This document shows, one piece after another, positions 16,203 through 23,757 of a DNA stretch of 33,402 nt. Source of the stretch: JBHWPB01 sp043424675. GTDB lineage: Bacteria > Bacillota > Bacilli > Lactobacillales > Carnobacteriaceae_A. The notes beneath the pieces are model-generated. The model ran no database searches and was not told the origin of the DNA. It worked only from the letters and a program-made list of their open reading frames with translations. The stretch is taken from the NCBI GenBank assembly GCA_043424675.1, contig JBHWPB010000040.1:1-33402 (forward strand), read 5' to 3'. Position 1 is the first letter of the stretch, and every line of letters begins with the position of its first letter. A program made the translations under genes and the position numbers.

Positions 16203-17840
16203 ATGAAAAAAGTATCTATTTATCTAGCAGTTATTGTAAGTATCTTTTTAACTGCCTGTGGCAGTAATGAAACTGGTGGAAGTGAAGAGGCTTCAACCCA
16301 AAGCAACGGAGCGACTGTCAACTATGTCGCACCGACGGAGATGGTCACCTTAGACACTACGCTTGTAACTGACATGAACAGTGCGAATTATGTGGCACAT
16401 ATGCAAGACGGTTTATATTGGGAAGATGAGCAGAATGATGTCCAACCCGCTCTAGCGGAAGAGATGCCTGAAGTATCTGAAGACGGCTTGACCTATACTA
16501 TCAAAATGCGCGAAGATGCGACATGGAGTAACGGAACACCAGTTACTGCTCATGACCAAGTTTATGCTATTCAGCGCTTAGTCGATCCCGATGTGGCAGC
16601 TCCTTATTCTTATTTAGCTGAAAATATCGTGAATGTTCCTGAAATACTTTCCGGTGAACTCCCTGTAGAAGATCTGGGAGTCACAGCCTTAGATGACTAC
16701 ACCATTGAAATTCAATTAACTGCTCCTACGCCTTACTTGCCAAACCTACTTGCCTTCCCCGTTTTCTACCCTTTAAATGAAGAACATGTAGAAAGTCAAG
16801 GAGAAGATTATGGAACCACCTCTGAGACATTGATCGCAAACGGTCCTTATACTGTTGATAATTGGGACACTACTCAAGAGACTTGGACATTAAACAAAAA
16901 TGATAGCTACTATAATAGCTCAGAAGTAGCCATCGACACAGTAAACGTACAGGTCTTGAAAGAAGTGTCAACCAATGTCAACCTCTATGAAGCAGGTGAC
17001 GTTGACAACGCGATCTTAAGCGGGGAGCTTGCGAAACAATATCAAGATCATCCCGATGCCGTTCCGCACGAAAAAGCAAGAACTTACTGGATCCGTTTCA
17101 ACAATAATCTAGAAGAGTTAAACAATCCGAAATTGCGAGAAGCGATGGACTATGCCATTAATAATCAAGAATTGACAGACGAGATTATAGGTACAGGTTC
17201 TATTCCCATCACTACTCTCGTTCCGACCAATTTCATTTTCAATCCTGAAACTGAAGAAGATTTTACAGTAGAAATGAATATCGATCCGAAATATGATGTA
17301 GAAAGAGCGACTCAACTTTGGGAAGAAGCGCAAGCAGAATTAGGAACCGATTCCTTAACCTTCCGCTTAGTGACTGACGATGAGGAACATGTCCGAAAAA
17401 TATCGGAATATCTTCAAGGACAAATTCAAAGTGCTCTCCCAGGTGTAACGATTGAACTGCAGAATGTTCCAAAGAAAAACCGTTTAGAACTAGAAGATAA
17501 CCGCGATTATGACATTATTTTGTCCAGTTGGGCGGCGGACTTTGCTTCGGGTATCAACTTCTATGAACTTTATGAATCCGATTCTCCTTACAACCGCGGC
17601 GATTACAGCAATCCGGAGTATGATGCTTTAATCGAAGCAGCTAAAGGAGAAGATGCAAACGACCCCATGGCAACTTGGGAAGACTTCAAACAAGCCCAGC
17701 AAATCCTCACAGAAGAAACAGCTTTAGTCCCACTCTATCAAGAAGTAGAGATTCAGCTTCGTAATCCAGCCTTAAAAGGAATCACCTTGCGCTCGGTAGG
17801 TAATGAATTCGATCTGCGCACGGCTTATTTTGAAGATTAA
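16203..17840 (+). CDS. Oligopeptide-binding lipoprotein (OppA-like, SBP family 5)
   Basis: A 545-residue extracellular solute-binding protein of ABC peptide transporters. The N-terminus is a lipoprotein signal (MKKVSIYLAVIVSIFLTACG) with lipobox LTAC, so Cys near residue 19 is lipidated. A Ser/Glu/Gly-rich linker follows. Family 5 marks are LAEEMPEVSEDGLTYTIKMR, ATWSNGTPVTAHDQVYAIQRL and the C-terminal ILSSWAADFASGINFYELY. Length suits OppA or MppA-like proteins. It is an orphan: no oppBCDF follow, so it must use permease and ATPase subunits encoded elsewhere. The start at 16203 follows AGAGGGG at about 9 nt. Upstream, a consensus AAGGAGG at 16153 precedes only a four-codon frame starting with TTG. 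Confidence 0.9.
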   Translation: MKKVSIYLAVIVSIFLTACGSNETGGSEEASTQSNGATVNYVAPTEMVTLDTTLVTDMNSANYVAHMQDGLYWEDEQNDVQPALAEEMPEVSEDGLTYTIKMREDATWSNGTPVTAHDQVYAIQRLVDPDVAAPYSYLAENIVNVPEILSGELPVEDLGVTALDDYTIEIQLTAPTPYLPNLLAFPVFYPLNEEHVESQGEDYGTTSETLIANGPYTVDNWDTTQETWTLNKNDSYYNSSEVAIDTVNVQVLKEVSTNVNLYEAGDVDNAILSGELAKQYQDHPDAVPHEKARTYWIRFNNNLEELNNPKLREAMDYAINNQELTDEIIGTGSIPITTLVPTNFIFNPETEEDFTVEMNIDPKYDVERATQLWEEAQAELGTDSLTFRLVTDDEEHVRKISEYLQGQIQSALPGVTIELQNVPKKNRLELEDNRDYDIILSSWAADFASGINFYELYESDSPYNRGDYSNPEYDALIEAAKGEDANDPMATWEDFKQAQQILTEETALVPLYQEVEIQLRNPALKGITLRSVGNEFDLRTAYFED

Positions 17841-17856
17841 TTGTGGTTTTAAGAAT

Positions 17857-17893
17857 AAAAACGATGAAATCGAAAAAATTTCATCGTTTTTTG
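17857..17893 (+). terminator. Terminator after the oligopeptide-binding gene
   Basis: AAACGATGAAAT and ATTTCATCGTTT form a perfect 12-bp stem around CGAAAAA with a T run at the end. Confidence 0.9.
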
Positions 17894-17904
17894 TATTCAC
17901 AGAG

Positions 17905-17936
17905 GACTGTCTCAGAAACTGGGACGGTCTTTTTTT
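17905..17936 (+). terminator. Second stacked terminator-like hairpin
   Basis: GACTGTCTCAG (17905-17915) and CTGGGACGGTC (17919-17929) form an 11-bp stem with two G-U pairs and an AAA loop, followed by seven T. It lies only 11 nt after the first terminator. Confidence 0.8.
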
Positions 17937-17944
17937 CATTTCTT

Positions 17945-18199
17945 TTATTGTGAAATAGATGACTAGATTCTCTCAACTGATAAATAAAATTAACCTGAGT
18001 CGGGAGAATAACAATTCATTGGGGTAAGCCAAGAAAAATATCGAGATGAGTTGGAGCAATGATGGTTCATGAAAGCGACTCAAGGAAAAAAATTAAGTGA
18101 GTTGGAATAATAGAGCTGTACGATACTCACTCAAATTAAAACTAGTGCGGAGTTGAGGGAACAGGGAGCTTTCTGTTAAGTCCGATAGCAAAAGCGCTG
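17945..18199. repeat. Degenerate tandem repeat with 51-bp period
   Basis: The gene-free stretch between the binding-protein gene and the gltS remnant contains units starting at 17996, 18047, 18098 and 18149, exactly 51 bp apart; each begins TGAGTYGG or a close variant. A weaker fifth unit fits 17945-17995. Units 2 and 3, and units 3 and 4 of this set of five, each agree at about 28 of 51 positions by hand alignment. Units at 18047 and 18098 can fold: TGAGTTG with CGACTCA, and AGTGAGT with ACTCACT. All forward frames contain stops, so it is not a coding repeat. Confidence 0.7.
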
Positions 18200-18212
18200 G
18201 GCGTCCGCTCGT

Positions 18213-18602
18213 CTATCCCAGCCAGCCGATAAAGCCGTAAATCGCAATGACGTTGATAAAATCAATAAATAACCCACCGACAACCGCTACGGTGAGAAAA
18301 GCTTGAGGGCTTGGACCATATCTCCGTGTGACCGAGCGCATAGCCGCCATACCATTGGAGGATAATCCCATACCGAAACCGATGAAGCCGGTCGTCATAA
18401 TCGCTGCGTCATAATCTTTATTCATCACTCTGAAGACAATAAAGTAAGCAAAAGCAATGGTGACGACAGCTTCTAAAGCAATGATAATTAACATAGGAAC
18501 AGCAATATCAAAAATTGTCCATAATTCCAAAGATACAATCATTAAACCTAAGAAGAGATCTAAAGCAATCGGAGAAATAGCAGAGACACCTGTGGGATCC
18601 AT
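18213..18602 (-). pseudogene. gltS: C-terminal fragment of a GltS sodium/glutamate symporter
   Basis: About 129 residues matching the C-terminal third of GltS (about 400 residues): a discontinuity-helix region ISPIALDLFLGLMIVSLELW, then LIIIALEAVVTIAFAYFIVF, the conserved KDYDAAIMTTGFIGFGMGLSSNGMAAM loop and the end AFLTVAVVGGLFIDFINVIAI. The N-terminal helices and first half of the transport core are missing. Upstream on the same strand is an unrelated terminator-like hairpin rather than more gltS. The frame is still open and an AGAGGAG sequence lies 6 nt before the ATG at 18602, so a short protein of about four helices could be made. A decayed gene is most likely; a reused fragment is possible. 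Confidence 0.75.
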
Positions 18603-18650
18603 GAAAGGCTCCTCTCTTACAGCTGGCATAGCATAACATGCAAATAATGA

Positions 18651-18692
18651 AAAGCATTGAAAAATAAGTTTTATTTTCAGTGCTTTTTTAAT
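18651..18692. terminator. Bidirectional terminator-like hairpin
   Basis: AAAGCATTGAAAA and TTTTCAGTGCTTT pair over about 13 positions (one G-U), with a T run on the plus strand and a weaker one on the minus strand. No plus-strand gene precedes it, which fits loss of a gene here. Confidence 0.55.
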
Positions 18693-18714
18693 AATTTTTC
18701 TAAAATCAAGTCAA

Positions 18715-18743
18715 TTTAGATACGATATGTCGGGTCTTATTAT
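18715..18743 (+). promoter_or_regulatory. Possible promoter of the FtsK/EssC-like orphan
   Basis: TTTAGA (18715-18720), 17-nt spacer, TATTAT (18738-18743), 65 nt before the start codon. Confidence 0.4.
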
Positions 18744-18807
18744 TTGCTTATATCACTCTAGTTATGTAAGTTTGGAATAACTTAGAAGTGGAGAAATGGG
18801 GGTAGCA

Positions 18808-19440
18808 ATGGAAAGATATACGGTTCGATTAGGTATGGATCAGAGGGGAAAACGTATTGGAGTTGACTTGGTCAACAGTCCAGTCAATATGGTCGTCGGT
18901 GAAGAAAAAAAGTCTCTAGCCGTCACAAAATTCCTTTATACTCTAAATAATCTTGAAGATGATGAGATAAAGATTCACTTAATTTCAAATAGAGAAGATC
19001 CTGTATTGCGAGAATTTAGCGAGGGTTCTGCAAAAGTTGTCTCTTACATACATGATAATTCAGAAAAAATAATCGAAAAGTTAGATGAGATTATCAAGTT
19101 AAATAAAGGACGTGCAGAATTCTTTATGGAACACGGTGCAGATTCTATCGAGGATTTCTATTATTCTGAACGAAACTTTAGAGAACTGCCTCTTCATCTT
19201 GTCTTAATTCGTGAAAATGAGAGCCGCAATGGTTATGAAGAAATCGAAGAACGTCTCGTCACTCTGGCCTCCCGCACAGCAAAAACAGGCATCGCCCTCC
19301 TATTCGTTGAAGATAAGCTGAGAGAAGATAAAGCATTCAAACAGATTGAAGAAAATGCGACCACTTTGATTCACGTTGATGACCAAGGAAAAGCACAAGT
19401 TGAAAGCCTCGGTCATGTCGCTGAAGATGTCGAATTATAA
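18808..19440 (+). CDS. Orphan FtsK/EssC-like domain protein with degenerate ATPase motifs
   Basis: A 210-residue soluble, acidic protein that I do not recognise as a named family. Its segment order resembles one FtsK/SpoIIIE/EssC motor domain. NMVVGEEKKSLAVTKFLYTL (residues 27-46) sits where Walker A would be, but the P-loop is reduced to GEEKKS. KIHLISN (55-61) follows as the next strand. A long helix EKLDEIIKLNKGRAEFF (90-106) matches the FtsK pre-Walker-B helix. LPLHLVLIRENES (127-139) replaces the Walker B DE with RE. LASRTAKTGIALLFVEDK (153-170) matches the LARxGRxxGIHLxxATQRP region. The start at 18808 has GGGGGT about 4 nt upstream; 18796 is an alternative. It is monocistronic with its own strong terminator. 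Homology is by eye only. Confidence 0.6.
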   Translation: MERYTVRLGMDQRGKRIGVDLVNSPVNMVVGEEKKSLAVTKFLYTLNNLEDDEIKIHLISNREDPVLREFSEGSAKVVSYIHDNSEKIIEKLDEIIKLNKGRAEFFMEHGADSIEDFYYSERNFRELPLHLVLIRENESRNGYEEIEERLVTLASRTAKTGIALLFVEDKLREDKAFKQIEENATTLIHVDDQGKAQVESLGHVAEDVEL

Positions 19441-19463
19441 ACTGGTATAAGAGAAATTAAAAC

Positions 19464-19511
19464 AAAATAGCAGGTCGGAACTCGATTAGGCGTTCCGACC
19501 TGCTATTTTTA
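19464..19511. terminator. Bidirectional terminator between convergent genes
   Basis: AAATAGCAGGTCGGAAC and GTTCCGACCTGCTATTT form a perfect 17-bp stem around a 10-nt loop, with A/T runs on both sides. It serves the plus-strand orphan gene and the minus-strand flavoprotein gene. Confidence 0.93.
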
Positions 19512-19534
19512 TGAAAAGTTACCTATAGAAAAAA

Positions 19535-21481
19535 TTATTTCGCTTGATTCAAGGCATCTTCCACTGCTTCTTTATAAGCCCAAGAAGTGATCGTCGCTCC
19601 AGAAATATCATCTACATCGAGACTATTTGTTCTGATAATGGAATTTTTTAAAGTTTCCATTGCAATATCTGCGAAGGCAATGGTTTCACTGCTTTTGACG
19701 ACGCGAATATCTTTAATCTGTTCATCGATAATCTCAACTGCAAGCACAAGAGTGCCTCCCTTAGCATTATCACTAGTTCCCAGATATTCGTCAGGCCCCA
19801 CTCTGCCTCGAACTCTCTCTTCAGCTGATTGAATTTCTATCTTTCTGACAGGAATTGAGACAGATTCAGTCAATCTTTCTTCATCAGTTACATCTTCGAG
19901 TATACTTTTAGCAGCAATAAAACCAAAGACCTGACCCGGCCCAATCATGCCCCCAGCTCCAGGAACCGAACGCCCAGGAGCTCCAAATCCAGTGAAATTC
20001 CCACAGCCGTAGAGTCCTCGTACAGGATTACCGCTGACATGTAAGATTTGAGCCTTTGCATTAATTTGAGGACCGCCGCAGGTACCAAGTGTGTTGGGTG
20101 CAATTTCGATGGCATAGAAAGGACCCTCTTCAATGGGTCCTAAGTTACTCTCAGAGGAATTCGTATCTCTATCTCGCACTCTATTGAACATCTTATCGAC
20201 ATAACCCTCACCGCGATGGAAATCTGAGTCTTTTCCTTTTTCACAAAATATATTCCATCTTCTCACTTCCTCGATGAGACCTTTAGAATCTACTCCGATG
20301 ATTTCAGCGAGCTCTTCAAGAGTCTCTGCCTCTTTGGCGTAAGGCAAGACACCTCTTTCATCGACCTTGCCGACAAACATGGAATTTTTCATGCCGATTT
20401 CATCAACAAACCTTCTGTCAAATATTTGCCAGGCGGGCAGATTGGAATAGCCATAGTCACCGTAAGAACGACGTTCAAACAATTGATTGTTCAACAGATG
20501 AGAGTTCCCTGATTCATTCATAAAGCGACGCCCCGCTTCATTGACAATGATCTGACGCGGGAAATTCTTTTCAAAAGTGATGTTAGCAGGCAGTCCATCT
20601 TGCTTTTGTTCTTCTGCTTTCTCTTTGAAAGTCAAATGACCATAAGCTTGAGACATATTGGTGAGCTCTACACCCAGCTCCATTGTCATTTTTAAAGCTG
20701 TTCCATCATTTGTATTCAGAGAAGAAGCATACGGGATATTATGCGGTAAGAAAGAATTCCTCAACTTCTCATTCCACTCGAACCCACCTGCTGCTGTAAC
20801 CACTGCTCGCTTCGCTTTTAATGCGATCTTCTTACCGTTTCGTTCTGCGATAACACCGTGAACGGTTGGAACACCTTTTTCGTCAGTACTGTAGACATAC
20901 TGTACGGCTTTAGTAGAAGTCATAATTTCACCGCTGCGATCTACAAAAGCTTGCAAGTAAGCATCTCTCCAGGCCGTTACATCATAGATATCAATATCTT
21001 GAGAAGCAGGAACCCAAGAAATAGACCGCCATCCGTCTGTGCGTCCTCCTTCAATTTCCGCGTGATAGTCGCCAAAGCCTTCCTCGCCGTGAGGAACAGG
21101 TTCGACGCCATAACTTGCCAGTACTTCTGTCATATATTCCATCATGGGATTAGAATGATCAATGTAAGCCTCGATATTTTCTTCAGGCGTAGGAGTGTTC
21201 CCATTGATGCTTTTTAAATACTTTAGTGTTTCTTCTTTCGTATCACCTTCTTCTTGAGCAAATTTATTCATCGGTAAATAGGCCATACCTGCCGAAAACC
21301 CTGTGGCACCGCCCGGGATAGAGTGGGCATCTATCGCAACAACATCCAAGCCTTCTTCTGCCATTTTCGTTGCTCCGTACATAGACGTTCCGGTCCCTAT
21401 AATAACGACATCCGCTTCATAATCCCATTCATCTGGCAAATTAAAGACCATTGACTTTTGATTTATATTTTTATCGGCCAT
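19535..21481 (-). CDS. FAD-dependent fumarate-reductase-like flavoprotein with C-terminal FMN-binding domain
   Basis: A 648-residue cytoplasmic flavoprotein (no signal peptide or membrane helix). The N-terminal FAD_binding_2 module starts ADVVIIGTGTSMYGATKMAEEG (GxGxxxxGA-type fold). It continues with PGGATGFSAGM and RAVVTAAGGFEWNE and ends GLYGCGNFTGFGAPGRSVPGAGG...IGPGQVFGFIAAKS, quoted in parts. The last about 90 residues are an FMN-binding domain. It ends DDISGATITSWAYKEAV, where the second Thr-type position of SGAT is the ApbE flavinylation site in related proteins. Known relatives reduce fumarate, urocanate or other enoates; the substrate here is not evident. The FAD-then-FMN order is the reverse of many fumarate reductases. 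AAAGGAG precedes the ATG. No apbE or partner gene is adjacent. Confidence 0.82.
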   Translation of the reverse strand: MADKNINQKSMVFNLPDEWDYEADVVIIGTGTSMYGATKMAEEGLDVVAIDAHSIPGGATGFSAGMAYLPMNKFAQEEGDTKEETLKYLKSINGNTPTPEENIEAYIDHSNPMMEYMTEVLASYGVEPVPHGEEGFGDYHAEIEGGRTDGWRSISWVPASQDIDIYDVTAWRDAYLQAFVDRSGEIMTSTKAVQYVYSTDEKGVPTVHGVIAERNGKKIALKAKRAVVTAAGGFEWNEKLRNSFLPHNIPYASSLNTNDGTALKMTMELGVELTNMSQAYGHLTFKEKAEEQKQDGLPANITFEKNFPRQIIVNEAGRRFMNESGNSHLLNNQLFERRSYGDYGYSNLPAWQIFDRRFVDEIGMKNSMFVGKVDERGVLPYAKEAETLEELAEIIGVDSKGLIEEVRRWNIFCEKGKDSDFHRGEGYVDKMFNRVRDRDTNSSESNLGPIEEGPFYAIEIAPNTLGTCGGPQINAKAQILHVSGNPVRGLYGCGNFTGFGAPGRSVPGAGGMIGPGQVFGFIAAKSILEDVTDEERLTESVSIPVRKIEIQSAEERVRGRVGPDEYLGTSDNAKGGTLVLAVEIIDEQIKDIRVVKSSETIAFADIAMETLKNSIIRTNSLDVDDISGATITSWAYKEAVEDALNQAK

Positions 21482-21562
21482 ATTAGACTCCTTTTAAAAT
21501 TTCCCTGTTATATAAGTTCATTCGCTGCACAGCAGGCTTTTTGTTATATCCTTCACAATACA

Positions 21563-21591
21563 ATTTTACCCTTAGAAAGTCGAGAAGTCAA
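21563..21591 (-). promoter_or_regulatory. Promoter of the flavoprotein gene
   Basis: On the minus strand TTGACT (21586-21591), 17-nt spacer, TAAAAT (21563-21568). It lies just after the terminator of the preceding phosphatase gene. Confidence 0.7.
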
Positions 21592-21627
21592 TCTCTGAAG
21601 TATTGGTTATTGTGCATGTCTCCATTC

Positions 21628-21660
21628 AAAAAAGCCTCCTGTTTTTAGACAGGAGGCATT
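21628..21660 (-). terminator. Terminator after the PHP phosphatase gene
   Basis: On the minus strand TGCCTCCTGTC and ACAGGAGGCT pair around TAAAA, followed by TTTTTT. Confidence 0.88.
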
Positions 21661-21697
21661 AATTCAATTTTATTATTTTTATATCTAAAAATGCTGG

Positions 21698-22468
21698 TCA
21701 AAATAAACCAAAGAATCTTTTTTTAACCTTTATTGGCTGTGGTTCAAAGAGTGTGACAGGATCCCCATTCACTAAATCTCTCGTCATTTGATCAAAGGCT
21801 TGAACTTTCTCCTTACCGAATTCCTTTTCTAATTTTTCAAAGGCTTCTTTCATATAAAAAGGACGACTTGTCGTATTATGTGCATCTGAAGCAAGAAAAT
21901 GAGCCAGATTAGCTTCAATCAGTTGATGACTGAGTTTTTCAATATCCTCCCCTAGCTTCCCTATGTAGCTTCCTGCCGTCACTTGAGCTAGAATCCCCCG
22001 TGAAGCAAAGTCATACATATTAGAAGGGTCCTTTTGAATCGCATTATTAAGCTCAGGATGGACGATGATGGGTGTGATTCCTTTGCTCTGCATTTCGAAA
22101 AACAAGCGCTCAGCGTACTCAGGAATATTAGTAGATGGAAATTCAATCAGAATATATTGATTCAACTCGTCAATAAAACAGATTTCCTCCCTTTCGATAC
22201 TTTCCATAAGTGTTCCATGTAAGTGCACTTCTTGTCCTGGAAAAATCGTAAGTGAAATACCTTCTTTATCCAATCGACTTTGAAGCTCATCTGTCTTTTC
22301 CAAGACAATATTTTTAGGATAAGACCAATGCAGTTTCTTATGATGAGGCGTCGCTAGAATATGTGTAATTCCTTCTTCTACAGCTAGACGGGCCATATCT
22401 AAAGCACTTTCCATATCTTGAGCTCCATCATCTAGTTCAGGGAGAATGTGACAATGTAAATCTATCAT
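21698..22468 (-). CDS. CpsB/YwqE-type PHP-domain tyrosine-protein phosphatase
   Basis: A 256-residue PHP-fold, manganese-dependent phosphatase of the CpsB/Wzb/YwqE family, which dephosphorylates bacterial tyrosine kinases that control capsule or exopolysaccharide export. Metal-binding signatures are IDLHCHILPELDDGAQD (residues 2-18), ILATPHHKK (about 39), FPGQEVHL, PIIVHPELN (about 134) and FLASDAHN (about 196). Length agrees (about 243-260). It stands alone: no cognate kinase (CpsD), adaptor (CpsC) or glycosyltransferases are adjacent, so its target is encoded elsewhere. The ATG at 22468 has only a weak, distant GAGAGGAAG site. Confidence 0.9.
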   Translation of the reverse strand: MIDLHCHILPELDDGAQDMESALDMARLAVEEGITHILATPHHKKLHWSYPKNIVLEKTDELQSRLDKEGISLTIFPGQEVHLHGTLMESIEREEICFIDELNQYILIEFPSTNIPEYAERLFFEMQSKGITPIIVHPELNNAIQKDPSNMYDFASRGILAQVTAGSYIGKLGEDIEKLSHQLIEANLAHFLASDAHNTTSRPFYMKEAFEKLEKEFGKEKVQAFDQMTRDLVNGDPVTLFEPQPIKVKKRFFGLF

Positions 22469-22547
22469 TTTATGCTTTGCTTCCTCTCTTCCAGTTACAA
22501 GTATTTCTTATAATGTAATTAATCTGTCTAAATCTAACAATATTTGT

Positions 22548-23693
22548 CTAGCCTTTCATATGTGTCTCAGTTAATTCTCGGTCGGGGTCGTAGACGACCT
22601 CAATCGTCGAATGAGTAATGTCATAAGGTAAAATAATATCTCTCATTTGCGTTTTGATTATTTCTACGTCTTCCTGATTTTCATGAGAAGTTGAAATTGT
22701 CACTGTCATCGCGTTCTCTTCCCCATCGATCGACCAAATATGTAAATGCGAGATACCATTGATTCCCGATACTCCTTCGAATTGCTTTTTCACATCAGCA
22801 TACATGTTCTGATCGGGAACAGCATTCAGGAATATTTCTATAATCTCGATAAATTGTGGTATCGTTTGATAGAGAATCCAGGAAGCGATTCCGATCGAAA
22901 TAAGCGGATCGAGAAAATACCAATCTGTAAATTGTAAAACGATTGAAACGACGAGAACTGCCACCCAGCCGAAGAGATCTTCTAAAACGTGTACAGAAAG
23001 GAGCCCTTCGTTGATAGACTGTCCCCGATTCAAAAGCCAGGCAGAAAAGCCGTTAGCGAGAATTGCAAAAATCGCAAGCCAAAACATACCGTCATAATTA
23101 ACTACTTGCGGATCAAATAAAAGAGGGACCGCATGGAAAAGCATGAGGATCGATCCTACAACTAGCACAATGCTCGTGATGAGAGCGCCGAGTAAGGAGA
23201 AACGCTGGTAGCCAAAAGTGTGCTTGGAGTTAGGATGATTATCGGATATCCTCTGGAAAATCCAAGCGAGACCAATAGATAAAGCATCTCCCAAGTCATG
23301 AACAGCATCTGCCAAGATAGCTGCACTATTAAAAATAGTTCCGGCGATGAACTCAATGATTGAAAACACCAAGTTAAGCACAAATACTAAACCAATGCGC
23401 CAAGTAGAGGAGTGATCTGAAAAATCATGACTGTGATCATGGCTGTGGTCATCAGTATCGTCATGCTGGTGTTCTTCTTCCCATTTTTTACGCGCTTCAT
23501 CTGTAACGATAAATATCTTCTCAAAGCTCAGTCTGCGTTGCAAATCACGTAAATTCACATCTTCTGGAACTTCTATAGTACCATTTTGATAGTCAAGGCG
23601 AATGGTGTTCGAACTCTTGCTTTGATTTAATTCTTTTTCTAGCTCTCCTGAACATTTCTCGCAGTGCATACCAAACACTTTATATTCTTTCAC
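22548..23693 (-). CDS. Cation diffusion facilitator with N-terminal HMA domain
   Basis: A 381-residue metal/proton antiporter. Residues 1-70 are a heavy-metal-associated domain with GMHCEKC. A His/Asp-rich linker follows (HQHDDTDDHSHDHSHDFSDH, about 75-95). Six membrane helices (about 98-290) form the CDF transporter, ending in a cytoplasmic domain with ISHLHIWSIDGEENAMTV. The transport site is H-x3-D in helix 2 (VHDLGDAL) and H-x3-D in helix 5 (HVLEDLFGW), the pattern of zinc-selective CDFs. The start is GTG at 23693, 8 nt from GGAGG. It is downstream of copB but separately promoted, with a long dyad over the promoter. Zinc (or cadmium) export is the best guess. Confidence 0.9.
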   Translation of the reverse strand: MKEYKVFGMHCEKCSGELEKELNQSKSSNTIRLDYQNGTIEVPEDVNLRDLQRRLSFEKIFIVTDEARKKWEEEHQHDDTDDHSHDHSHDFSDHSSTWRIGLVFVLNLVFSIIEFIAGTIFNSAAILADAVHDLGDALSIGLAWIFQRISDNHPNSKHTFGYQRFSLLGALITSIVLVVGSILMLFHAVPLLFDPQVVNYDGMFWLAIFAILANGFSAWLLNRGQSINEGLLSVHVLEDLFGWVAVLVVSIVLQFTDWYFLDPLISIGIASWILYQTIPQFIEIIEIFLNAVPDQNMYADVKKQFEGVSGINGISHLHIWSIDGEENAMTVTISTSHENQEDVEIIKTQMRDIILPYDITHSTIEVVYDPDRELTETHMKG

Positions 23694-23728
23694 TGCGCTT
23701 TCCTCCTTTCTTTTTTATTATATATATC

Positions 23729-23757
23729 ATTTTACAGTTTCTATAGAGAAATGTAAA
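23729..23757 (-). promoter_or_regulatory. Promoter of the HMA-CDF gene
   Basis: On the minus strand TTTACA (23752-23757), 17-nt spacer, TAAAAT (23729-23734). The spacer and both boxes are covered by a long inverted repeat. Confidence 0.7.

Noticed and set aside
17905..17929. Terminal inverted repeat of an insertion sequence
   Set aside because: The hairpin resembles some IS ends, but no transposase or second end is visible; a terminator explains it.
17945..18199. CRISPR array
   Set aside because: Units are contiguous, degenerate and lack unique spacers; no cas genes.
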